Assembly: GCA_016720685.1 (NCBI GenBank)
Contig: JADKKC010000066.1
Span: forward strand, 172,501 to 236,500
Direction of reading: 5' to 3'
Source: Zoogloea sp.
GTDB taxonomy: Bacteria > Pseudomonadota > Gammaproteobacteria > Burkholderiales > Rhodocyclaceae
Length of the DNA: 64,000 nucleotides
Shown: one piece after another, positions 18,173 to 26,814 of the stretch
How positions within the stretch are numbered: the first letter of the stretch is position 1
How the letters are laid out: every line of letters begins with the position of its first letter
Notes under the pieces: generated by a model
Database searches by the model: none
Told to the model about the DNA's origin: nothing
Seen by the model: only the letters and a program-made list of their open reading frames with translations
Made by a program: the position numbers and the translations under genes

Positions 18173-18542
18173 CTGAACCTCCGCCTGATGCGGCCTTCAA
18201 CGAAGCGGCACGCCCGCGCCCGCCCTGCAGCACCACGTAGCTGCGCTCGATCTCCGGGTGGAAGCTCGCCGGCAGCCGGTTCCACAGGTGCACTTCAACC
18301 AGCATCGGCAGCGGGCTTGCCTGCAAGGCCTCCTGGAGCGCCGGCCAGTTCGCCACGTCCTTGCCGAGGTCGTCCGGGTGACGCAGGACGAGATCCAGGT
18401 CGCTGCCTTCATGGGCCGTACCGAGCACACGGCTGCCATAGGCCCAGACCTCGGCATCGGGGACGTGGTGGGCCAGGATGTCCCGCAGCAGCGCCAGGTG
18501 CCGCGGCGACAGATCGAGCTGCGCCAGATCACTGCGCGGCAT
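18162..18542 (-). CDS. MNT-type nucleotidyltransferase (antitoxin of HEPN/MNT pair)
   Basis: A 126-residue protein with the minimal nucleotidyltransferase motif GSRVLGTAHEGSDLDLVL (GS...DxD), followed by the third acidic strand around MLVEVHLW. In HEPN/MNT toxin-antitoxin modules this protein inactivates the HEPN RNase, in studied cases by adding AMP to it. ATG 18542 overlaps the HEPN gene by 14 bases. The last ~20 residues (Gly/Ser-rich) lie beyond the conserved fold and overlap the start of the Schlafen-like gene. Confidence 0.85.
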   Translation of the reverse strand: MPRSDLAQLDLSPRHLALLRDILAHHVPDAEVWAYGSRVLGTAHEGSDLDLVLRHPDDLGKDVANWPALQEALQASPLPMLVEVHLWNRLPASFHPEIERSYVVLQGGRGRAASLKAASGGGSGES

Positions 18543-18978
18543 CGAAGCATTCCTGGAGCTTGCCGGCCAGCGCCCGCAGGTCGGCGAGGTAGGCCGGCAG
18601 CAGGGCAAGAGTCTCGTTGGCGAAACCTTCGCCGTAATCGTGGGCCGTGTTGTTGCGATTGGCGCGATACGCCAGCCAGCGCTCGACCCCGGGCTGATCC
18701 AGCAGGGCGTGTTTGCCGGCATGGCGCAGAACGTCATTGAAAACCAGCGCATCGACACTGCGCGGGCTGGCTGCGTAGGCTTTGAGGGCCTTGCGAAGCA
18801 GCTTTCCAGCAGTTTCCAGCGACAGCTCGAAGCTCTTGATGGCGGCGTTTCGATAAAGATCGAACAGAACTTCGCTCTCTGCAGGGGTTTTATCGAGGGC
18901 GAGCAGGGCCTGCTCCAGCGTGGCTGCGGCCCTCAGCAGGTGCTCGACATTCAAGGCCATGGTGGTTTTTCTGAACAT
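18529..18978 (-). CDS. HEPN-domain RNase toxin (HI0074-type nucleotidyltransferase substrate-binding protein)
   Basis: A 149-residue all-helical protein with the HEPN active-site signature R-x4-H (RNNTAH inside YRANRNNTAHDYG) and the Tyr-rich surroundings of the HI0074 family. It should be the RNase toxin partner of the MNT protein encoded directly downstream. An internal ATG at 18960 (MALNVEHLL) is an equally plausible start and better matches family N-termini. It is the first gene of the minus-strand run continuing through the MNT, Schlafen-like and NACHT genes. Confidence 0.85.
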   Translation of the reverse strand: MFRKTTMALNVEHLLRAAATLEQALLALDKTPAESEVLFDLYRNAAIKSFELSLETAGKLLRKALKAYAASPRSVDALVFNDVLRHAGKHALLDQPGVERWLAYRANRNNTAHDYGEGFANETLALLPAYLADLRALAGKLQECFDAAQ

Positions 18979-19080
18979 TCGCAGGCCCGCAGCTTACAAC
19001 GGGGCCGCAGGGCTCGCCATCCGGCGATGGCGCCACCATGGCGTCACCTCCATCAAGGCACCGCCCCCGCATTGCCGGGT

Positions 19081-19537
19081 ATGGATACACCGCCTGCCAA
19101 CCGGGATCTGCCAGTGCCCCCCCCAGCCAAACCCTCCGCGTCGTCTTCACCCTCAGCGCACTCGCCTGCTCGGTCATTCTGATGCTCTTCGTGCGGGGCC
19201 GGGCGGAATGGACGGACGCGTTCTGGCTTCAGCTCGCGGCGACTTCCGTGGCCCTGTGTGCGGCGGGCTGCTTCGTCGCGTTCCGCAAGGGGGCTTGCGG
19301 CTGGAGGCGGTTCCACTGCGGCGCTTCGCGCTCGTCTTCCTGCGCCACCTGGCGCTCACATACCTTGCCTCGGGGGTGGCCGTCACGGCGCTGGCCCTGG
19401 CGATCATCTACGCGATCACCCGCTCGGCCCCCAACGCGCTGGCGCTGGCGGTGCTCGCCGGGCTGTGGCTTTCGCTGTGGCTGGCACCCGGCATCGCGTC
19501 CATCACAACCTGGCGCACCTTACGGCGCGCCCCCTGA
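19081..19537 (+). CDS. Hypothetical inner-membrane protein (two frameshifts at homopolymers)
   Basis: No known family recognised. ATG 19081 starts a proline-rich leader, then an eight-C run at about 19116-19123 shifts the frame. The continuing frame has one or two hydrophobic helices (LRVVFTLSALACSVILMLF; LAATSVALCAAGCFVAF). A second shift at the five-G run near 19290 leads into two more helices (YLASGVAVTALALAIIYAI; ALALAVLAGLWLSLWLAPG) and the stop at 19535-19537. With both runs corrected it is about 150 residues with four membrane helices. It lies between the HEPN gene and a PAS protein gene, with no operon partner. Confidence 0.5.
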
Positions 19538-19663
19538 GCGCCTGTTACGCGGGCCAGAGCGGCGCCAACGGCCTGGCGCCGGGTTACGGCAGCGTAGAGG
19601 GCGAGCGGATACCCCGAGCGGGTCGGCCGACTGACGCGGGCGGCGGGGCGCTGAGGCGCCGCC

Positions 19664-21478
19664 TCAGCCGGAAACCGCCTGCGCCGCCCTCGTCGCCTCG
19701 GCCAGCAGGGCCTGAGCGTCGGCGCTGCCGGCGGGCGCAGGGGCGATGCCGACGGACCCGGAGAGCACCAGCGGGTGGCCGTCGATGCGTAGTGGCCGGG
19801 TGGCAAGCTCAGCCAGGGCGGCAGCGAGCCGGGCCAGGCCGGGCGGCGAGGCCGGATCAAGGTCGAAGCTGCCCGCCCAGGCCAGCGTCTCCGGGCGGAA
19901 GTCGGCAATCAGTACGGCAAAGCCTTCACCGTGACGCGCCACGCCGTTGCAGTCGCTGTGCACCACCCGCAGGCGCTTGCCGGTTTCCACCATGACCCGC
20001 TCGGCCATCGCCGGGCCGTGCTCGGCGGCGATCCTGCTGAGGGGCTCAATGGCCAGGTGAAACAGCGCGAAGGGATAGCCGGCAATCGCCGAGTGGACGA
20101 CGAGGTGCTGCAGGCGGTCGAGGAACAAGCTGAAGCTCAGCAGCCCGGCGGCGTTGTCGAAGAACAGGCGGCGGCGGGCTTCTTCCTGCGCACCGCGGCT
20201 GCTGCTGACATCGGTGATGAAGCCTTCCAGGCCGAGAAACTCGCCGCGGCTGGAGTGGATGCCGCGCCCCTGCTCCCACACCCAGCGAATCTGGCCGTCG
20301 CGGTCGATGATCCGGTAGCTCAATTCATAGCGCTCGCGCCGGGTGAGGCGCATCTGCACGTAATTCCACACAAAATCCCGGTCTTCCGGGTGGATCAGGT
20401 CGGCAAAGCTGGCCGACTGGTTGTCCACCAGTTCCAGCGGGGTGTAGCCGGTCAGCTCGAAGCAGCCTTCGCTGACGAATTCCATGGTCCAGTGCTTGTC
20501 GTTCTGGCCCCGGTAGATCATGCCCGGCAGGTTGTCGAGCATGGTGTGCAGGCTGCGCCGCTGGGCCCGCAGGGCTTCTTCGCGGCGCCGGCGCTGATCG
20601 ATGTCGAGCAGCATGCCGACGATGCCGCTTTCGCCACCGGCCGCCGTGTCCAGCGGCCAGGCACGCAGTTCAACCCAGCGCGGGCCGGGGCTGCGCGCCG
20701 CCAGGGTACGCACTTCGAGGGTGAGGCTGTCGCGTTCGCCGGCCTGCAACTGGCGCAGGCCCTTGGTGAGCGCCACCCGGTCTTCCAGATGAAAAAGCGG
20801 CAGAAAGGGCACGAACAGGCTGTCGGCCACGGCCCGGCCGGTGGCTTTCTCCCACTGGGGGTTGAGCCAGGTGAGGAGCAGCTGGCTGTCGAGGGCGAAC
20901 AGGATCTCGCCGGCGAAGTGGCCCATCCGGTTGCCCCACTGGCGGTCGGGGCCGGCTTCCGGGAGTTCGTCCGGCGCCCCGAACTGAAGCAGCGCCACCG
21001 GCGAGCGGTCGCCACGAAAAAGGCTGAGGCGGGCCAGCCAGGGCACCCCGTCGGCACGCAGCAGGGTGATCACGCCGGCATCGCCGGAAGCCGTCTCGGC
21101 CGCCAGCAGGGCCACCAGACGCCGGTGGTGCTTGGGGTGGACGATGTTGTCGAGGGGCATGCCGATCACTTCGTCGCCCCGCGCCTCCAGCCCGAGGGCC
21201 TTGAGCAGCGCCAGGTTGGCATTGGTGATGCGCCCTTGCGCCACCAGCAGCGCGGGCAGGCCGCTGTGCAGGGCGAAGTGGGTCAGGGGTTGGTGGTGGG
21301 CCGCCTCGCTGCGGGGCGGCGCCGTGATGCGCCCACGGCCGCTGAAGCGCAGCACAGTCCAGGCCAGGCCGGGCAGCAGGGGCAGCCCCCAGACGGCCGG
21401 CGATGGCGGGCCGGCATCGACCAGCACGATGGCCGACAGGGTGGTGAGCAGCAGGGTGGCGACAAAATAGAGGGTCAT
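19664..21478 (-). CDS. Multi-PAS signalling protein with degenerate GGDEF domain
   Basis: A 604-residue protein with two N-terminal hydrophobic helices (about 2-45), then about three PAS domains: one near 65-170, one near 190-310 and one with a clear PAC segment (FSLIHPEDRDFV-like, near 330-440). The last 150 residues resemble a GGDEF diguanylate cyclase fold, but the active-site loop reads ARHGEGF instead of GGDEF, so catalysis is unlikely; it may bind GTP or act as a partner. It is divergent from the sensor kinase gene at 21624 and shares the ~145-base upstream region with it. Confidence 0.8.
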   Translation of the reverse strand: MTLYFVATLLLTTLSAIVLVDAGPPSPAVWGLPLLPGLAWTVLRFSGRGRITAPPRSEAAHHQPLTHFALHSGLPALLVAQGRITNANLALLKALGLEARGDEVIGMPLDNIVHPKHHRRLVALLAAETASGDAGVITLLRADGVPWLARLSLFRGDRSPVALLQFGAPDELPEAGPDRQWGNRMGHFAGEILFALDSQLLLTWLNPQWEKATGRAVADSLFVPFLPLFHLEDRVALTKGLRQLQAGERDSLTLEVRTLAARSPGPRWVELRAWPLDTAAGGESGIVGMLLDIDQRRRREEALRAQRRSLHTMLDNLPGMIYRGQNDKHWTMEFVSEGCFELTGYTPLELVDNQSASFADLIHPEDRDFVWNYVQMRLTRRERYELSYRIIDRDGQIRWVWEQGRGIHSSRGEFLGLEGFITDVSSSRGAQEEARRRLFFDNAAGLLSFSLFLDRLQHLVVHSAIAGYPFALFHLAIEPLSRIAAEHGPAMAERVMVETGKRLRVVHSDCNGVARHGEGFAVLIADFRPETLAWAGSFDLDPASPPGLARLAAALAELATRPLRIDGHPLVLSGSVGIAPAPAGSADAQALLAEATRAAQAVSG

Positions 21479-21623
21479 GGAATTCTGCGGAAGATGGCCG
21501 GCGCCGGGCCGGCTGCACCTGCCTCCAAGCAGGAATCACTCCACGGCGAGGGCCCCAGGCCATCGGCATGAGTTTCATCAGAGGCGCGAAAGTTGCTCAT
21601 AGGTAACGTCGCACTGTTGCCCG

Positions 21624-23171
21624 GTGCATCCTGAACAGCCCTCTCCGGTGCTCGACCGTTATCCCCTCCTGTCCCGCCTGAGCCTGATGCTGGCCTGCCT
21701 CGCCAGCCTCGGCGCGGCCCTGTTCGTCAGCGCCGGCGTGGCGGCGCGCCTGGAAAACCTGGCCCTGGCCCGGCCCGACGGTGACGCCGCGGCCCGCCTC
21801 GCCGGGGTCGGGCTGATTCAGGTGGTGCTCGTTTTGCTGTTTGTAGCGGGCTGCGGGCTGACCCTGCGCACAGCCTGGAAGGTGCTGGCAGTGCGCACCG
21901 ATCTCGCGCTGGCCGACGTCGCCGCGCACACCGCTGGTGCGGTGGCGGCCCCGGCCGGGGGCAGCGACGAGATCGACCGCCTGGCGCGCAGCCTGGATTC
22001 GGTGGCCGCCCAGCTGGCCGGGCGGCTGGCCGACGGGGAGCGCCTGTCCCGCCACGCCCGGGAACAGGAGCGCTTTGCCGCCCGCTCGCTGGAATTCATC
22101 TACCGGGCCTGTGCCAGCCTGGCCGAGAACAGCGCCAGCGCCCCCTGGCTCACGACCCTGCTCGAAGACATGGCGGACTGCCTGCAGGCCCACTGCTGCA
22201 CCCTCGCCCTGCTCGACCCGGTGGCCGAGGGACTGGGCGTGCCGGCCGTGCTGGGCGCCCCGCGCCTGGCCCGCCTGCTCGACGAGTTCGACGCCGACGA
22301 GCTGGCCCGCAGCGGCGGCCTGCGCCGCTCGGTGGCCGGGCCGGACGGGGAGATCGTCGAGCTGGCGGTGCCGGTGCGCGACGCCGACAACATCTACGGC
22401 GTGCTGATCGTCGAGGCCCGCGGCGACTTTCTCTTCGAGAGCCGCCACCGCCGGCTGGTGGACGCGGTAGCCGGCCTGTTCGCCCTGTCCCTGGGCAACC
22501 TGCAACGCAACCAGCGCCGCCGCCGGCTGGCCCTGATGGACGAGCGCAACGCCATCGCCGGCGAACTCCACGACTCCCTGGCTCAGGCTTTGTCCTACAT
22601 GAAGCTGCAGATCGCCCGTCTGCAGCTGGAGATCGGCCGCAGCTGCGCCGCCTGTGGCCCGGCCGGCGCCGTGCTCGACATCTCCGGCGAGATCAAGACC
22701 GGCCTCGACAGCGCCTACCGCCACCTGCGCGAACTGCTCTCGGCCTTTCGCACCAGCATGCCGCCCGGCGGGCTGCAGCAAGCCCTGCTCGAGGTGGTGG
22801 ACGAACTGTCGGCCCGGGCCGGCACCGAGATCGGTCTCGACTACCGGCTGGGGGACTTGCCCCTGTCGGTCAACGAGGAATTCCACCTGCTGCAGATCGC
22901 CCGCGAAGCGCTGACCAACGTGGTTCGCCACGCCCGCGCCGAGCACGCCCTGATCCGCCTGGAACGGGACGAGGACGGGGAGGTGCGGGTGCTGGTGGAG
23001 GACGACGGGCGCGGCATCCCGCCCGACAGCGGCGGCGAGGGCCACCACGGCATGTCGATCATGCGTGAGCGGGCCCGCCAGCTGGGCGGCAGCCTGGATG
23101 TGGACGAAGGCGCGGGCGGCACCGGCACCTGCGTCGAGGTGCGCTTCCGGCCCCGCTCGGAGGGCCACTGA
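21624..23171 (+). CDS. NarX-like sensor histidine kinase
   Basis: A 515-residue membrane kinase starting at GTG 21624. Two transmembrane helices (about 18-40 and 62-85) enclose a short periplasmic loop, followed by a HAMP-like linker, a GAF-like region (about 165-290) and a HisKA_3 domain with ERNAIAGELHDSLAQALSY (phospho-accepting His in ELHDS). The HATPase_c domain has EALTNVVRHA, VEDDGRGIP and GHHGMSIMRERA. A CAAC pair follows the HisKA_3 helix. The short periplasmic loop shows no obvious NarX nitrate P-box, so the signal is unknown. The partner regulator gene follows after 31 bases. Confidence 0.85.
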   Translation: MHPEQPSPVLDRYPLLSRLSLMLACLASLGAALFVSAGVAARLENLALARPDGDAAARLAGVGLIQVVLVLLFVAGCGLTLRTAWKVLAVRTDLALADVAAHTAGAVAAPAGGSDEIDRLARSLDSVAAQLAGRLADGERLSRHAREQERFAARSLEFIYRACASLAENSASAPWLTTLLEDMADCLQAHCCTLALLDPVAEGLGVPAVLGAPRLARLLDEFDADELARSGGLRRSVAGPDGEIVELAVPVRDADNIYGVLIVEARGDFLFESRHRRLVDAVAGLFALSLGNLQRNQRRRRLALMDERNAIAGELHDSLAQALSYMKLQIARLQLEIGRSCAACGPAGAVLDISGEIKTGLDSAYRHLRELLSAFRTSMPPGGLQQALLEVVDELSARAGTEIGLDYRLGDLPLSVNEEFHLLQIAREALTNVVRHARAEHALIRLERDEDGEVRVLVEDDGRGIPPDSGGEGHHGMSIMRERARQLGGSLDVDEGAGGTGTCVEVRFRPRSEGH

Positions 23172-23202
23172 ACCCGATGACTCAAACAAGGAAACACGCG
23201 CC

Positions 23203-23895
23203 ATGGAACACGCAATGACGGGCACCGCGCCAGGCGCCGAGGGGGCGTCGATCCGCCTCGTGGTGGTGGATGACCATGCCCTCTTCCGCAAGGGCATCGG
23301 CCAGCTGCTTTCGATGTACGGCGACATCCAGGTGGTGGCCGAGGCCGCCTCTGGCGCCGAGGGCATCGAAGCGGTGCTGACCCACCGCCCCGACGTGGCC
23401 CTGGTGGACCTGCACATGAAGGGGCTCGACGGCATCTCGGTCATCCGCGCGCTGCAAAGCGCCGGCTCGACCACCCGGCTGGTGATGCTCACCGTGTCCG
23501 ACTCCAGCTTCGACGTGATGGAGGCCCTCAAGGCCGGGGCCAGCGGCTACCTGCTCAAGGACATGGAGCCGGACGAGTTCTGCCTCAAGCTGCGCCAGGT
23601 GGCCGCCGGCGGCACCGTGCTGTCATCCGAGGTAGGCGGCCTGCTGGCCAAGCCCCAGCCCCCCACCCGGGAAAGCATCGACGAAGGCTGGGCCTCCCTC
23701 ACCGCCCGGGAGCAGGAAACCCTGGAGCTGGTGTCCAAGGGCGCCTCCAACAAGATCGTCGCCCGCTCGCTGGGCATCGCCGAAAGCACGGTGAAGGTGC
23801 ACGTGAAGCACGTGCTGCAAAAGCTCAACCTGCGCAACCGCTTCGAAGCCGCCGTGTGGCTGCGGGAACTGCGGGAAGAGGAACGGGGTGGGTGA
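23203..23895 (+). CDS. NarL/LuxR-family response regulator
   Basis: A 230-residue protein with a receiver domain (acidic pair VVVDDHALFRKG; phospho-acceptor D69 in VALVDLHMKG; conserved Lys in GYLLKDM) and a LuxR-type helix-turn-helix (LTAREQETLELVSKGASNK, then GIAESTVKVHVKHVLQKL). It is the cognate regulator of the NarX-like kinase encoded 31 bases upstream. Its targets cannot be read from sequence; the divergent PAS/GGDEF gene is a possible one. Confidence 0.9.
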   Translation: MEHAMTGTAPGAEGASIRLVVVDDHALFRKGIGQLLSMYGDIQVVAEAASGAEGIEAVLTHRPDVALVDLHMKGLDGISVIRALQSAGSTTRLVMLTVSDSSFDVMEALKAGASGYLLKDMEPDEFCLKLRQVAAGGTVLSSEVGGLLAKPQPPTRESIDEGWASLTAREQETLELVSKGASNKIVARSLGIAESTVKVHVKHVLQKLNLRNRFEAAVWLRELREEERGG

Positions 23896-23953
23896 AGACG
23901 CGGCATGACTTCCGGCAACGCGCCCACTTTGCCAGCGCCACTCTCTTTATTGA

Positions 23954-24006
23954 CTTTTATCAGCATTACAATAAATTATCTCCATTGCGATAATTTACGA
24001 TAAAAG
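23954..24006 (+). promoter_or_regulatory. Nested inverted repeats directly before the ATPase gene
   Basis: Two perfect palindromes are nested. The outer arms are CTTTTATC (23954-23961) and GATAAAAG (23999-24006); the inner arms are TAAATTATC (23972-23980) and GATAATTTA (23989-23997). The block is AT-rich against a GC-rich background, ends two bases before ATG 24009 and overlaps a TTGACT (23950-23955) that could be a -35 box. No clear Shine-Dalgarno sequence is present. This looks like an operator, possibly autoregulatory. Confidence 0.5.
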
Positions 24007-24008
24007 CC

Positions 24009-25192
24009 ATGATCGCCTTCCCCCGCACCGCCCTGGCCAACGAGTTGGTCGCCGCCCTGCAAGGCAAGGCCCTGCTAGGTGATGCCCACAACGGCCTGTT
24101 CTTGACCGCCCCCGCCGCACCGGCAAATCCACGTTCCTGCAGGGCGATCTTCGGCCGGCCTTGCAGGCGCAGGGCGTGATCGTGGTGTATGTAGACCTCT
24201 GGGCCGACACCCGACGCGACCCAGGCGGGCTGATCGCCGAAGCCATCGCCCGTGCCCTGGAGCCGCAGCTGGGCGTGGTGGCGCGCACGGCCCGCAGGGC
24301 CGGCCTGGACAAGGTCAAGGTAGGCGGGCTGGAGGTGGACACCAGCAAGATCGGCAAGGTCGACGGCCTGACCCTCGTCGACGCCCTGCGGCGGCTGCAA
24401 GAACACGCCGGCAAGCCGGTGGCGCTGATCATCGACGAGGCCCAGCACGCCCTCACCAGCGAGGCTGGCGAAGCAGCGATGACGGCCCTCAAATCAGCCC
24501 GCGACCAGCTCAACCAGCCCGGCGTGGTGAACCTGATGCTGGTGATGTCTGGCTCGGACCGGGACAAGCTGCTGCGCCTCGTCAACACCGCCGGGGCGCC
24601 CTTCTACGGCTCGCAGATCCAGCGCATGCCCCCCCTGGGGCCGGACTTCATCGCCCACGTCGCCAGCCTGATCGAAGCCCAACGGCCCGAACTCAAGCCA
24701 GTGGATCAGGCCTTGCTGCAGCAGGCCTTCGACGTGTTCGGCCATCGACCTCAGTTCTTCATGGCTGCGCTGGGGCAGGTGCTCAGCCCGCTGGCCGCCC
24801 TGACCGCGCGCTTTGAGCCGGCCCTGCTGGAAGCCGCGCAGCACCAGCAAGCCGAAGACGAAGCTCAGATGGAATCGGACTACCTCGGCCTCAAGCCCAC
24901 CGAACAGGCCGTGCTATGGCGAATGCTGGAGCAAGGCCCGCGCTTCCGCCCCTACGACGCCGAGGCGCTACGCTTCTATCGCGATAAGACCGCCCATCCG
25001 GTGAACGCCGCCCAGGCCCAGCGGGCACTGGAAGCCCTGCGCCAACGCATGCCCGCGCTCATGTGGAAATCCGCCCGCGGCGAATACGCCCTGGAAGACG
25101 CGGCCATGCACCGCTGGTTTGAAAAACGCAGCCAGGCTGGGCAGTGGCCTCCGAGTCCACCGCAGGGCATGTTGCCGCTGGAGGATGAGTGA
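24009..25192 (+). CDS. AAA/archaeal-type ATPase (frameshift at Walker A)
   Basis: From ATG 24009 the sequence reads MIAFPRTALANELVAALQG, then one C is missing at about 24110. With one more C the Walker A would read APRRTGKSTF; after it the frame is open to 25192. The remainder has a Walker B-like VALIIDEAQHAL (about residue 145), a sensor-type MLVMSGSDRDKLL, and a C-terminal winged-helix-like region (about 300-390). It resembles the stand-alone ATP-binding proteins often called archaeal ATPase-like. The function is unknown. It has its own AT-rich palindromic leader and no operon partner. The indel is probably a sequencing error, because the rest is well conserved. Confidence 0.7.
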
Positions 25193-25551
25193 CACGCAAC
25201 TTGTGCAAATAGGCGCTGGGAGCACGACGCGCGGCCCAAGGGTCAGTGGCTTGGCGTTGCGGCGGGCGGCAGATCGATGGGGAGCCGCGACCCACGCGCA
25301 AGCCAAAGAAGTCGGAGCTAGTGCCAAAGCTCGGCGGACTGGCAATCCACGCGCCGCCGCGCAATAAGTGAGGAAGAGCACACCGTTGAAGCGGCGATCG
25401 AGGTTTGCGGTCGGGCAGGCTTCCGCCCTCCACCTCCACCTCCACCACCTCCACCCTATCCCCGAAGTAGTACCAGAGTAGTATTTCCCGCGGCCCGCGC
25501 GGCTGGCCTAATGAACTCAATCCCCAACCCCTTTCAGAGAAGGAGTTTCAG
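25193..25551 (+). promoter_or_regulatory. 359-base leader upstream of dmmD-like gene, with AGTAGTA direct repeat
   Basis: No credible gene is seen here. The region contains a CCTCCA-type pyrimidine microrepeat around 25425-25456 and two copies of AGTAGTA at 25466-25472 and 25477-25483, spaced 11 bases apart (one helical turn), which suggests an activator site. A GAGAAGGAG ribosome site precedes the start codon at 25552. The rest shows nothing I can name. Confidence 0.4.
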
Positions 25552-26679
25552 ATGAGTTCATGGAGACTTTCGGTCCTCGCCGACCGCCATCGCGCCCTGG
25601 GTTCCGGTCTCGAAGACTGGAACGGCATGGGCACCGCATGGACCTATTCCACCAATCTGGCCGACGAGCACGCCGCGATCCGCACCAAGGCCGGCCTGAT
25701 GGACGTGTCGGGCCTCAAGAAGATGCACATCATCGGCCCCCACGCCGAAGCGCTGATCAACTTTGCCACCACCCGCAACGTCAGCAAGCTTTACCCGGGC
25801 AAGTCGGTGTACGCCTGCATGCTCAACGAAGCCGGCAAGTTCATCGACGACTGCGTGATCTACCGCAACGGGCCCAACGCCTTCATGGTGGTGCATGGCT
25901 CCGGCGCCGGCCACGAGATCCTGACCCGCGGCGCGGTGGGCCGCAACGTCGCGGTGCTGTTCGACGACGACCTGCACGACCTCTCCCTGCAGGGGCCGGC
26001 GGCGGTGGACTTCCTCGCCAGGCACGTGCCGGGCATCCGCGATCTGAACTACTTCCATCACCTGCAGACCACCCTCTTCGGGCGGCCGGTGATGCTGTCG
26101 CGCACCGGCTACACCGGCGAGCGCGGCTACGAGATCTTCTGCAAGGCGGCCGACGCGCCGCTGATCTGGGACACCATCGTCGCCGAGGGCAAGGCGCTGG
26201 GCATCATGCCCTGCTCCTTCACCGCCCTCGACTGGCTGCGGGTCGAGAGCTACCTGCTGTTCTACCCCTACGACAACTCCGACATGTACCCGATGGAAGG
26301 CCAGCCCATCGGCGACAGCCTGTGGGAACTGGGCCTCGACTTCACCGTGTCGCCGGGCAAGAAGGACTTTCGCGGCGCCGCCGAGCACTACCGCCTGCAG
26401 GGCCGCGAACGCTTCAAGATCTACGGCGTGGAACTGGCCACGAAGGAAGCGGCGCTGGGCGGCGACGCCCTCTACGACGGAGAAACCCAGGTCGGCCTGG
26501 TTACCTGCGGCATGTACTCGCGCCTGACCGAGCGCTCGATGGCCATCGCCCGCCTCGACCCGGCCTACGCCGTGGCCGGACGCAAGCTGCAACTACGCGG
26601 TGCCAGCCTGAGCTGCGCGGCCACCCACACCCTGCCCTTCGACGATCCGGACAAGACCAAGCGCACCGCCAAGGGCTGA
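25552..26679 (+). CDS. dmmD: GcvT-family THF-dependent aminomethyltransferase, DmmD/HODM delta-like
   Basis: A 375-residue GcvT-fold protein. Family blocks are AIRTKAGLMDVSGLKKMHI (about 42-60), DLSLQGPAAVDFL, RTGYTGERGYEIFC (about 184-197), CSFTALDWLRVES and a C-terminal barrel (GLVTCGMYSRLTERSMA). The delta subunit of heme-dependent oxidative N-demethylase is such a protein and captures formaldehyde on tetrahydrofolate. Here it lies about 16 kb from the dmmC-like gene and is followed by purU and a folD stub, which fits C1 handling. Dimethylglycine or DMSP demethylases share this fold, so the role is inferred from context. Confidence 0.75.
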   Translation: MSSWRLSVLADRHRALGSGLEDWNGMGTAWTYSTNLADEHAAIRTKAGLMDVSGLKKMHIIGPHAEALINFATTRNVSKLYPGKSVYACMLNEAGKFIDDCVIYRNGPNAFMVVHGSGAGHEILTRGAVGRNVAVLFDDDLHDLSLQGPAAVDFLARHVPGIRDLNYFHHLQTTLFGRPVMLSRTGYTGERGYEIFCKAADAPLIWDTIVAEGKALGIMPCSFTALDWLRVESYLLFYPYDNSDMYPMEGQPIGDSLWELGLDFTVSPGKKDFRGAAEHYRLQGRERFKIYGVELATKEAALGGDALYDGETQVGLVTCGMYSRLTERSMAIARLDPAYAVAGRKLQLRGASLSCAATHTLPFDDPDKTKRTAKG

Positions 26680-26701
26680 GCGCTGAAGAGCGACGTGCAC
26701 G

Positions 26702-26729
26702 TGTAGGGGCAACTGACCTTGCCCCTACA
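26702..26729. repeat. REP-like hairpin with 11-base arms
   Basis: Perfect arms TGTAGGGGCAA (26702-26712) and TTGCCCCTACA (26719-26729) enclose six bases, just after the dmmD-like gene. There is no U-tract, so it is better seen as an intergenic repeat than a rho-independent terminator. Confidence 0.55.
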
Positions 26730-26814
26730 TCGCCCAGTCATCGCTCCCACGGAGCCGCCCCGCCCCCGAACGAACCAATGGCCCTCCAGAGGCCGAGCAC
26801 AAGGACAACAGCCC

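Noticed and set aside
25119..25367. Small gene in the leader of the dmmD-like gene
   Set aside because: It overlaps the end of the ATPase gene, has an Arg/Ala-rich composition typical of random GC-rich frames and no ribosome site.
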